The translations under genes and the position numbers were made by a program. Shown here piece by piece: positions 54,614-63,067 of a stretch of 64,000 nt of DNA. Positions within the stretch are counted from its first letter, which is position 1. The number at the start of each line of letters is the position of its first letter. The DNA is from Brevibacterium sp. S111 (lineage in GTDB: Bacteria > Actinomycetota > Actinomycetes > Actinomycetales > Brevibacteriaceae): the NCBI RefSeq assembly GCF_004745075.1, contig NZ_RHFH01000009.1:1-64000 (forward strand), read 5' to 3'. The notes beneath the pieces are model-generated. The model did no database searches and was not told the DNA's origin. It saw nothing but the letters and a program-made list of their open reading frames with translations.

Positions 54614-56527
54614 CTAGTCACGCTCGGCGGCGTCCTGCAGGGCCGACTCCGTGGTGAGGTCGTGACGCTTCGCCGCAGACTCGGGTTTCTGGGCACCCGC
54701 GGATTGCGGAGCAGATTCCATTGAAGACACCGCGGCCCGGGAGGCTGAAGTGTAGTGCGGATCCCTCCACGTCACGTTGAGCGGAATCGGTCCGTTGGGA
54801 AGCCACGGCTGCTCCTTGACGCAGTCGGCAACGTTCCAGGTACCACGTTCCACGATACCCACGGCCGCGTCAATGACCATGTAGTTCTGAGTCGACTTGT
54901 GGATCGGCTGTGACTCAACCCAGGCGACGACGAACTCGCCGGGCTCGAACTGGCAGCGACGCTGGAGTTCGGCGATGAGGTGGTGGTTATGGAGGTGACC
55001 GTCACCGAAGTTGAAGCCCAACAGCGAGTTGCAGGAGAACTCCGCCTCACGGATCGTGGCCCGATCGACGTCGTTGACGTGATGGTGCAGAAGAGAGAAC
55101 AGTCCGCGACCCTGACTGTGCATCGATCGCCAGCCCGCGGTCTGCAGCATCGTGATCTCCGCCGCCACTCGCGGGAACCCCATCTCCTGCAGCTGGTCGA
55201 CCTGGTTCTTCGTCGGACGATTCACGGCATGCAGCTTGTCCTCGGCACCGGGTTGGAAGGCCCAGAGCGCCGAGGCCCAGTTGCCCGCATACTGTCGCAT
55301 CGACGGGGTGAAGGCGACGAGGTCCGGGCGAAAATTGCCGAGCACGGGGAAGAAGAACAGACAGGCCACGGTGGCGACGATGAGCCATGGAGAGCTCGCA
55401 TCGCCCAGCCCATAGCCGTCCCCATTGGGGTGGCCGAGGAAGAGGAACCCCGCGATGTACATGAATAGCAGATTCCATTCCAGGGGCACCGCCAAAGGGA
55501 AGGTGCTCGTGATGAACCCGTGGAAGAGGATCATCAGCAGTGTCCCGGCGAGGGCCAGGGTCCAATCCGTCGAGAGGAGGAGGACAAGCGGAGTGACGAT
55601 CTCGACGAGAGTGCCGAGGATGTGCCCGATGCCGGAGGCCAGATGGGACGGCCTGACATCGTGGGGGTAGTTGCGATAGTGCAGACGCCTGATCGCCTTG
55701 CCCGGGATGATCGGCGCATTCGAGATCATCGGCGGGATCACGAAGGAGAAGTGCTTGCCGATCTTTGAGACTCCGGCCCCCACCCAGACGGAGAAGATGA
55801 GCAGCTTGAGCATGATGATCATGTCGACGAGACCGTTGCCGAGGAAGGGAACCAGCCCGAAGATGAGAACGGCGGGTCCGTACTGTTCGGCACGGGCGGC
55901 GATGAAGATCACCTTGTCGCGCAGTCCCATGATAACGAGTAGCACGAGTGGTACGAACATCAGCGGCGGGCTGATCAGGTTCCCGAGGTCCTCGGGAGAG
56001 CCGGCGGCCACGGTCGATCCGGTGGCCCCCGGCAGAATGATCGGGACGAAGAGCGCAACGAGCAGCAGCGCATAGAGGACCACATCGAATACTGTGCGGT
56101 TGAATCCGTTGGTTCCTGGAACCTTCCCGGGCCACGGAGGCATGCGGATGGTGCCGGGCCGCAGCCAGAACAGGCAACCACCCGTCATCGGCTTGAACTT
56201 CCCGGCCAAAGGCCCCCACGAACCGGCCACGCCGATGGTCTCAAGCAGGAAAGTCCAGAGCACGAGCTTCTGGAACACGATCGGCTCGTTCCACCACTGA
56301 GCCACCTGCCACGGGGCGCCGACGCCCGAGGTGAGCGTGGCCAGGGTGACGCCGATGCCGATGTAGAGAACGGCGAGCTTGAGGATGTAGATGATGTGGA
56401 ACAGTTTAGGTGAGCCGAACCCGCAGTCGACCCAGTGGAGGACGACGGCCCTGATTCTCTCCGAGAGGGGGAGGGATTCGAATGTCTCAGCATCAACCGG
56501 AGGGGCATCCGGAGTTGTGAGTCCCAT
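54614..56527 (-). CDS. DUF3556 transmembrane protein
   Basis: This gene gives 637 residues from the ATG of MGLTTPDAPPVDAE, preceded by a strong GAAAGGA site; 15 in-frame codons upstream are excluded. About ten hydrophobic helices fill residues 50-440. The family was noted in mycobacteria and has no known function. A histidine-rich part follows the helices at about 478-516 (SLLHHHVNDVD and FGDGHLHNHHLIAEL), then a soluble ~120-residue tail ending in charged Ser/Ala-rich sequence. The His clusters could hold metal; this is inference. It is the first gene of the operon with the CrtI-like and SDR genes. Confidence 0.85.
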   Translation of the reverse strand: MGLTTPDAPPVDAETFESLPLSERIRAVVLHWVDCGFGSPKLFHIIYILKLAVLYIGIGVTLATLTSGVGAPWQVAQWWNEPIVFQKLVLWTFLLETIGVAGSWGPLAGKFKPMTGGCLFWLRPGTIRMPPWPGKVPGTNGFNRTVFDVVLYALLLVALFVPIILPGATGSTVAAGSPEDLGNLISPPLMFVPLVLLVIMGLRDKVIFIAARAEQYGPAVLIFGLVPFLGNGLVDMIIMLKLLIFSVWVGAGVSKIGKHFSFVIPPMISNAPIIPGKAIRRLHYRNYPHDVRPSHLASGIGHILGTLVEIVTPLVLLLSTDWTLALAGTLLMILFHGFITSTFPLAVPLEWNLLFMYIAGFLFLGHPNGDGYGLGDASSPWLIVATVACLFFFPVLGNFRPDLVAFTPSMRQYAGNWASALWAFQPGAEDKLHAVNRPTKNQVDQLQEMGFPRVAAEITMLQTAGWRSMHSQGRGLFSLLHHHVNDVDRATIREAEFSCNSLLGFNFGDGHLHNHHLIAELQRRCQFEPGEFVVAWVESQPIHKSTQNYMVIDAAVGIVERGTWNVADCVKEQPWLPNGPIPLNVTWRDPHYTSASRAAVSSMESAPQSAGAQKPESAAKRHDLTTESALQDAAERD

Positions 56528-56790
56528 GTCGCTTCCTTTCACAGGCAGGTGCCCGACTCCGATGTCGAGCAAGTGGACCTGGAATCACCCTAGGGAGGAT
56601 GTGTCTTGGATCCCATGGATACTCAGCCGAAGCTCCGCGAAGAATTTGTACTCCCGATACAACATGGTCCTTCACCCAGAAGCTCCGTGTGGCGAATGTC
56701 CCTCGGGCGGGTATCAGCGTGGACAGGGAGCCCCTTTCGCGTGTTTCCCTCTGTGGTGCTCGGCCACAGCCCAGGTGAGGCTGCCGCCTG

Positions 56791-58086
56791 TCAGCCCTCG
56801 GTTCCATAGAGATAATGGTGAGCATGCAAAGCGGACTCGATGTTCAAGCGGTTCTCTGTCAGACTCACTCCGAGGGCCGCCTCGGCCATCTCGACCCGGT
56901 ACCGGATTGAGTTCTTGTGCATGGTCATCGAGGCCGCTGTCGCCGTGTAGCTGAGCTCATGGCGCAGAAAGGCCGAGAGAGTGTTCCGGTGGCGGGCATT
57001 CGCCTCGGTGTCATCGGCCAGCGGACCGAGCACCGATCTCACCCACACTCGAGCAGCCTCGACGTCCTGGGCCAGCAACGAGGTAACGGCCATACCCCGG
57101 TCGTCGTGTGATCTCAGCTCAGCGGGAGCGCGCCCGGCGATGCAGACGCGCTGCACGCGTTCTGCTTCCTGATGGGAGAGGCGAAAACCGGCGGACAAGG
57201 CGTGCGCGGAGCCGATCGCCAGATGGATCGAGCCCGACGGCGGCACACGCTGGCGAAGAGAGTTGTCGTAATCCCAGTCGGTCGGCACAGGGATCCACCC
57301 CCAGGCGGTGTCCTGGTCCCGGCCGATGATGAGGCAGGTACGCTGGGAGCCGAGCGCGCCAGCAAGGTCTCTGATGGCTGTGGTGAACCGATCCAGCTGA
57401 CCGTTCGCGTCGGGGGCCGAGTGGTGGGTCCATGCGATGACTGCGACATGACGACCGCCGAGGCTGTAGGCGAGGATCCGCTCGGCCGCCGCGACGTCGA
57501 TGTTCTCCCCGGCGATGATGCGTCTGACCTGGGTCTCCCTGGCCGTTGTGCGATTGGCCAGCCAGGATTCCCGTTCCTGCTCGTAGAGTTCAGCGACCTT
57601 CTGCGAAATCCAGTCGATGTACTCCGAAACCTCGTCGACGAGGTGCTGGAAAACCGCAGAGACGAGCTCCGCCGGCAGCTCCTCGTCCTCGATGACGAAA
57701 TCGTAGGCGCTCTGGAGCATTCTCTGCTGCCCCAGACGATAGGCCCTGACCAGTGCATTGACGGAGATTCCGCGTTGGGCTAGCCGTCTGGCGTATTCAA
57801 ACGCGGCGGTCGGCGGTTCCAAGTTGTCCGAGGAGATGCCGTGCTGAAGCGCGTGGAGGATCGTTTCGACATTGCCCTCGATGCTTGCACTGAGGAGATC
57901 GAGGAGAGCCGGTTCGGCACCGAGCTCGGTGATCTTCGTCGCCAGATAGTCGTAGACCCGTCGTGTGAGCTCGGGAATGTGCGGGGTCATGCCCGCAGCG
58001 ATCCGCGACGCGTGGGTCCGCACCTCCGTGGTGGAGCTGTCGGCTTTCAGCCCGTCATTGGGCGGCCAGAGCAGATGATCGACCAT
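56791..58086 (-). CDS. PucR/CdaR-type transcriptional regulator
   Basis: This 431-residue protein has an N-terminal helical sensor region (about 25-180, RRLAQRGISVNALVRAYRLGQQR typical of this family), a GGDEF-like middle part (about 205-310), and a C-terminal helix-turn-helix (about 365-425, LSYTATAASMTMHKNSIRYRVE). Such activators respond to small metabolites. It is divergent from the acyl-CoA ligase gene (147 bases) and upstream of the DUF3556 operon on the same strand, so it probably controls both. Confidence 0.9.
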   Translation of the reverse strand: MVDHLLWPPNDGLKADSSTTEVRTHASRIAAGMTPHIPELTRRVYDYLATKITELGAEPALLDLLSASIEGNVETILHALQHGISSDNLEPPTAAFEYARRLAQRGISVNALVRAYRLGQQRMLQSAYDFVIEDEELPAELVSAVFQHLVDEVSEYIDWISQKVAELYEQERESWLANRTTARETQVRRIIAGENIDVAAAERILAYSLGGRHVAVIAWTHHSAPDANGQLDRFTTAIRDLAGALGSQRTCLIIGRDQDTAWGWIPVPTDWDYDNSLRQRVPPSGSIHLAIGSAHALSAGFRLSHQEAERVQRVCIAGRAPAELRSHDDRGMAVTSLLAQDVEAARVWVRSVLGPLADDTEANARHRNTLSAFLRHELSYTATAASMTMHKNSIRYRVEMAEAALGVSLTENRLNIESALHAHHYLYGTEG

Positions 58087-58233
58087 GTCTGCACAGTACC
58101 GCCGATTGAGGCCCGTGGGGACGGCCGAGTCGACGAAAGCGCGAGCCGTGTTTGTATCTTTGACCGAAATGGCGATGGTGATTTGGTTACCGTGCCCAGT
58201 GAACGTGCGTCAACGCGTGGCTAGTGTGAGGCC

Positions 58234-59763
58234 ATGATGACTTCGAATCCTGTCCCCATCGACGCGGAATCCTCCACCTATCCCGTCGCCGAGGTGATGG
58301 GGCTGCCCCTTGCTCGTGCCCGAACCAACCCCCACGGACCATGCCTCAGCTGGCCCGGAGGCAGTTTCGACAATGCTGAGTTCGCCGCCGCTGTCGCGGC
58401 CACAACCCACATACTGCGCTCGCGGTTCGGAATCGGTCGCGGTTCGGTGGTTGGTGTGTTGCTGCGCAATGTCCCCGAAATCATCACCACGATGTTCGCC
58501 ACCTGGTCTCTCGGCGCCGGTCTCACTCCGATCAACCCTGCGCTCACTGACGACGAGGTGGTCTTCCAGCTCGACGACTCCGGCTGTGCCCTGCTCGTGG
58601 GGGACTCCCGCGCCGAGGCGCTCGCCAGAGGATGCGGGATCGGCTGCCTTCCGGTGACCGACGGCTGCTTCCGCGGTGACATGGAGCCCTGCGCTGGCGT
58701 CTCTTCGCACTGCCTCGATGACGTCCGGGATGACGACGTGGCGCTCATCGTCTACACCTCGGGGACGACGGGCAAGCCGAAGGGATGCGTTCTGGAGCAG
58801 TCGAACATCGCTGCCATGGTCTGGTCGATCTTGAATGGTCTCGACTTCGGTGAGAACGCCCGCAGCCTGCTGGTTCTCCCGCTCTTCCACTGCAACGGCC
58901 TGCTCGCGGGGACGGTCTCACCTCTCATGCTCGGCGGCAGCGTGCATATGATCCCGAAGTTCGATCCCGAGTCATTTTGGGACGTCGTGGAGGAAGAGCG
59001 CCCCACCTATTTCTCTGCTGTGCCGACGATCTTCTCGATCCTCGAGGCGACGACGACTCGGAATGTCGACTCGAGTTCTCTGCGCTTCGTCATCTGCGGT
59101 GCCGCCCCGATGTCCCCGGACGCGATCACCCGGTTCGAGACTCGTTTCGATGTCGACATGGTCGAGGGTTACGGTCTCTCGGAGTGCTCGGTGTGCGCCA
59201 CGATCAACCGAAACGATGGTACGAGCAAGCCGGGAACCGTCGGGCCAGCACTGCCAGGAGTGAGCGTGGGAATCACCGATCCTCACGATCGACTGCTCGA
59301 ACCTGGGGATGTCGGAGAGGTCGTGATCGCTGGGCGGACGGTGATGCGCGGGTACCTCGGCCGACCGGAGGCCACCGCCGAAGTGCTCAAGAACGGGTGG
59401 CTGCACACCGGGGACGTCGGATACCTCGATGAGGACGGCTTCCTCGTCCTCGTCGATCGGATCAAGGATCTCATCATTCGCGGCGGAGAGAACATCTATC
59501 CCAAGGAGATCGAGGATGCGCTCTTCGAACATCCTCAGGTTCTCGAGGCAGCGGTGGTCGGAAGCCCCGATGACACCTACGGGGAGATCCCCGTGGCTCA
59601 TGTGGCTCTGCGTGAAGGAGCCGTCAATCGTGCAGAGACCCTGCGAGCCTTCCTCGAACCGCGGCTTGCGCGCTACAAACTCCCGGCGGAGATCCATATC
59701 CACGCAGGTCTTCCGAAGAACTCCGTGGGCAAGATCGTCAAGGGTCAGCTGCGAGAGAGCTGA
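58234..59763 (+). CDS. AMP-forming acyl-CoA ligase
   Basis: This 509-residue ANL-family enzyme has the P-loop YTSGTTGKPKG (about 174-184), A5 VEGYGLSECS, A7 GWLHTGDVGYLDEDG, A8 DLIIRGGENIYPKEIE, and the adenylation Lys in NSVGKIVKG near the C-terminus. It activates a carboxylic acid to acyl-CoA. The substrate length cannot be read. It is divergent from the PucR-type regulator and across from the DUF3556/CrtI/SDR operon, so it probably primes the same lipid-like substrate. The ATG has a second ATG right after it. Confidence 0.92.
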   Translation: MMTSNPVPIDAESSTYPVAEVMGLPLARARTNPHGPCLSWPGGSFDNAEFAAAVAATTHILRSRFGIGRGSVVGVLLRNVPEIITTMFATWSLGAGLTPINPALTDDEVVFQLDDSGCALLVGDSRAEALARGCGIGCLPVTDGCFRGDMEPCAGVSSHCLDDVRDDDVALIVYTSGTTGKPKGCVLEQSNIAAMVWSILNGLDFGENARSLLVLPLFHCNGLLAGTVSPLMLGGSVHMIPKFDPESFWDVVEEERPTYFSAVPTIFSILEATTTRNVDSSSLRFVICGAAPMSPDAITRFETRFDVDMVEGYGLSECSVCATINRNDGTSKPGTVGPALPGVSVGITDPHDRLLEPGDVGEVVIAGRTVMRGYLGRPEATAEVLKNGWLHTGDVGYLDEDGFLVLVDRIKDLIIRGGENIYPKEIEDALFEHPQVLEAAVVGSPDDTYGEIPVAHVALREGAVNRAETLRAFLEPRLARYKLPAEIHIHAGLPKNSVGKIVKGQLRES

Positions 59764-59826
59764 GCGGTCGAGAACGAAGATCGTCCACGCCTGACGCCCG
59801 AGCGCTCTGAGCGCCCAATCACCATC

Positions 59827-59844
59827 TGTCCGAAATATCAGACA
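59827..59844. promoter_or_regulatory. hut-type operator upstream of hutI
   Basis: TGTCCGAAATATCAGACA reads TGTCCGA-AATA-TCAGACA, a near-perfect palindrome with one mismatch, 83-100 bases before the hutI GTG. It is the third member of the set with 46416 and 50215 and defines the 18-bp length best. It lies 63 bases past the acyl-CoA ligase stop. Confidence 0.7.
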
Positions 59845-59926
59845 AATTCTTCCTGACCCGGTTCTGCCATACGCCGCGGCAGTTCATACTGAGGATGAAC
59901 CATTCTCAACCGTTAAGGATCTTGTC

Positions 59927-61198
59927 GTGCAGCTCATCACGGGGATCAGCGAATTGGTCGTCAACGACCTCGACTCCCTCGGAGAACTCAGCGTCATCAC
60001 CGACGCCGCCCTGCTCATCGACGACGGCCGAGTCGTCTGGTCCGGACCGTCCGCTGAGGCGGACACTGCGGTGGAGAACCATTGCGGTGAAGAACCGTCA
60101 CCAGGTGTCAACGACGACGATATCGTCAACGGGGAAGTCACCTCGGCGAGTGATCTCGCGGGACTCGAGACCGTCGACCTCGGCGGTAAAGCCGTGATCC
60201 CCGGCTTCGTCGACAGCCACAACCACCTCGTCTTCGCCGGTGACCGCTCCGAGGAATTCGCCGCACGCATGGCCGGGCAGAAGTATTCGGCCGGCGGCAT
60301 CGCGACTACGGTCGCCGCGACCCGGGCCGCCAGCGACGAGGAGCTCGAGGCCAACCTCGTCCACCTGATGGAGCAGGCGACTCGGCAGGGCACGACGACG
60401 TTCGAGATCAAGTCCGGGTACGGGCTGAGCCTCGACGATGAGATCCGTGCCCTGGACATCATCAACCGGCACACCGAGGAAACCACGCTCATCGCCGCCC
60501 ATGTGGTCCCGCCGGAGTACAAGGACAACCCCGAGGGCTACGTCGACCTCGTCATCGACGAGATCATCCCGGCGGCCGCGGACAAAGCGAAATGGATCGA
60601 CGTCTTCTGCGAGAAGGGAGCCTTCACCGAGGACCAGACCCGCCGCATCATCGACGCCGGCAAGGCCGCAGGCATGAAGCCGCGGCTGCACGCCAACCAA
60701 CTCACCGAGGGCGGAGCGCTCAAACTCGGCGCCGAACTCGGCTGCGTCTCCGTCGACCATGCGACCTTCGCCTCGGACTCCGATCTCGCCGTCCTCGCCG
60801 AGGCGGGAACCGTCGTCACCCTGCTGCCGAGCATCGAATTCTCCACCCGTCAGCCATACCCCGATGCCCGCCGCTACGTCGAGGCCGGTGTGCGGCTCGC
60901 CATCGCCACCGACTGCAACCCGGGCTCAGGGTTCTCCAACAGCGTGCCCTTCGCGATCGCCATCGGTGTGCGCGATATGCACTTCACCGTCGAGCAGGCG
61001 GTGTGGGCGGCGACCGCGGGTGGGGCCCACGCTCTGCAGCGTTCCGATGTCGGCCACCTCGGCGTCGGAGCCCGCGCCGATCTGGCGATCCTCGACGCAC
61101 CCAGCTATCGGCACCTGGCCTACCGGCCGGGAGTCCAGCTCGTCGAACGCGTCTACTCCAGCGGCGAACTCGTCGTCGACAACCGACCACGGAGCTGA
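59927..61198 (+). CDS. hutI: Imidazolonepropionase
   Basis: This enzyme hydrolyses imidazolonepropionate to N-formimidoyl-L-glutamate, the third step of histidine breakdown. The 423 residues start at a GTG after AAGGAT. Metal ligands include the HxH of DSHNHLVF (His98, His100), His in AAHVVPPEY (about 190), and Asp in ATDCNPGS near 327. An acidic insert of about 30 residues (44-76, EPSPGVNDDDIVNGE) is found in the N-terminal barrel edge. It is followed 108 bases later by hutH and probably cotranscribed. A hut operator lies upstream. Confidence 0.96.
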   Translation: MQLITGISELVVNDLDSLGELSVITDAALLIDDGRVVWSGPSAEADTAVENHCGEEPSPGVNDDDIVNGEVTSASDLAGLETVDLGGKAVIPGFVDSHNHLVFAGDRSEEFAARMAGQKYSAGGIATTVAATRAASDEELEANLVHLMEQATRQGTTTFEIKSGYGLSLDDEIRALDIINRHTEETTLIAAHVVPPEYKDNPEGYVDLVIDEIIPAAADKAKWIDVFCEKGAFTEDQTRRIIDAGKAAGMKPRLHANQLTEGGALKLGAELGCVSVDHATFASDSDLAVLAEAGTVVTLLPSIEFSTRQPYPDARRYVEAGVRLAIATDCNPGSGFSNSVPFAIAIGVRDMHFTVEQAVWAATAGGAHALQRSDVGHLGVGARADLAILDAPSYRHLAYRPGVQLVERVYSSGELVVDNRPRS

Positions 61199-61306
61199 TG
61201 GGCGCGCAGAGGGCCTGAACCGGCCCGACCGTCGCCCCGGCAGCACCTCGAATACCACCGAACCTCCGGCGCCACAGCGCAGAGCAACTCAACCGAAAGG
61301 TCCGAC

Positions 61307-62983
61307 ATGTCAGACTTCATCGACCTCGATCCCGACACCCTCACCTTCGCCGAGGTGGTCGCGGTCGCCCGCCACGACGCGAAGGTGGAACTGAGCGCGG
61401 CCACGCTGGCCCGAGTGAACAAGTACCGCGAGGCCGTCGATGCCCTGGCTCAGGCCGAGAAGCCCGTCTACGGAGTCTCGACCGGATTCGGGGCGCTCGC
61501 CCAGCGCCACATCCCCGCCGAACTGCGCACCCAGCTGCAGAAGTCGCTCATCCGCTCACATGCGGCTGGAGTCGGCGAACCCGTCGAGCGAGAGGTCGTC
61601 CGCGCCCTCATGCTGCTGCGTGCCCGGACGTTGGCCACGGGCCGGGCCGGAGTCCGCGCCGAGGTGCTCCAGACCTATGTTGACCTGCTCAATGCCGGCA
61701 TCACCCCGGTCGTCCACGAATACGGGTCGCTCGGCTGTTCCGGCGACCTCGCCCCCCTGTCGGCCTGTGCGCTCGTCGTCATGGGCGAAGGCGTCGCCGT
61801 CGGCCCCGACGGTGTGGCCGGACCCGCCGATGAGATCCTCGCGAAGGCCGGCATCACCCCGGTCACCCTGGCCGAGAAGGAGGGCCTGGCGCTGGTCAAC
61901 GGCACCGACGGCATGCTCGGCATGCTCATCATGGCCCTGACCGATCTCGAGAACCTGCTCACCGCCGTCGACGTCTCTGCGGCCATGAGCATCGAGGGCC
62001 TCTTCGGCACCGACGCCGTCTTCGCCCCCGAACTCCACTACGCGCTGCGCCCCCACGATGGTCAGTCCGCCTCGGCGGCGAACATGCTCTCGGCCCTCGA
62101 GGACTCGGGCATCACCGCCAGCCACCGCGACTCGACCCACCTGGTCCAGGACGCCTACTCGATGCGCTGCGCCCCGCAGGTCAACGGCGCCGCCCGCGAT
62201 GCGGTCGCCTTTGCCACGCAGGTCGCCGAACGCGAGCTGCGGGCGGCCATCGACAACCCGGTCGTGCTCACCAACGGCATGGTGTCCTCGAACGGCAACT
62301 TCCACGGGGCACCCCTGGCCCACGCCCTGGACTTCCTCGCCATCGTCGCCGCCGACGTCGCCTCGATGTCCGAACGCCGCACCGACCGGATGATGGATGT
62401 CGCCCGCAACCAGGATCTCACCCCGTTCCTCGCCGACGACGCCGGAGTCGACTCGGGCCTGATGATCGCCCACTACACGCAGGCCGCGATGGTCTCCGAA
62501 GCCAAGCGGGGCGCGGCTCCCGCCTCGGTCGATTCGATCCCGTCCTCGGCGATGCAGGAGGACCATGTGTCCATGGGGTGGTCGGCAGCACGCAAGCTGC
62601 GCAAGGTCGTCGACAACCTCGCCAGCGTCATCGGCATCGAGTTCTACGCCGCCGCCCGCGCCTGCGATATGCGTGAAGCCGCGCCGGCGCCGGTCACCGG
62701 TGCCGTGATCTCCGCACTGCGGGAGACCGTCCCCGGGCCCGGGCCCGACCGGTTCCTGTCCCCGGAGCTCGCCGAAACCATCGCGAAGGTCAAGGACGGA
62801 ACACTCGTCACCGCCGCCGAGGCGGTCACCCCGCTGACCCACACCGTGACCAGCGACGCCGGCGCCTGGCAGCCCGTCGGCGGAGGACCAGCGGTGAACG
62901 ATCCCGAGTTCACGGCACTGGGCAACCTCGACGCTGCCGCCGAAGCCTCGGGCACCGCGGCGGCGACCACCCACCAGAAGTGA
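61307..62983 (+). CDS. hutH: Histidine ammonia-lyase
   Basis: This enzyme deaminates L-histidine to urocanate, the first step of the pathway. The 558 residues are somewhat longer than the usual ~510, the extra being C-terminal. The active-site MIO prosthetic group normally forms from Ala-Ser-Gly; here the tripeptide is Cys144-Ser145-Gly146 in GSLGCSGDLAPL. YGVSTGFGALAQR (near 50) and the NGNFHG region (near 330) complete the site. The ATG follows AAAGG. It lies between hutI and an M20 hydrolase in a rightward run. Confidence 0.95.
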   Translation: MSDFIDLDPDTLTFAEVVAVARHDAKVELSAATLARVNKYREAVDALAQAEKPVYGVSTGFGALAQRHIPAELRTQLQKSLIRSHAAGVGEPVEREVVRALMLLRARTLATGRAGVRAEVLQTYVDLLNAGITPVVHEYGSLGCSGDLAPLSACALVVMGEGVAVGPDGVAGPADEILAKAGITPVTLAEKEGLALVNGTDGMLGMLIMALTDLENLLTAVDVSAAMSIEGLFGTDAVFAPELHYALRPHDGQSASAANMLSALEDSGITASHRDSTHLVQDAYSMRCAPQVNGAARDAVAFATQVAERELRAAIDNPVVLTNGMVSSNGNFHGAPLAHALDFLAIVAADVASMSERRTDRMMDVARNQDLTPFLADDAGVDSGLMIAHYTQAAMVSEAKRGAAPASVDSIPSSAMQEDHVSMGWSAARKLRKVVDNLASVIGIEFYAAARACDMREAAPAPVTGAVISALRETVPGPGPDRFLSPELAETIAKVKDGTLVTAAEAVTPLTHTVTSDAGAWQPVGGGPAVNDPEFTALGNLDAAAEASGTAAATTHQK

Positions 62984-63067
62984 AACCGGTTCGGGGCCCG
63001 TCACTGACTGGTCCCGAACTGACGGGACCGCTGCACCACCGGTCCCACCTTGAGTGAACGGAGTGAC

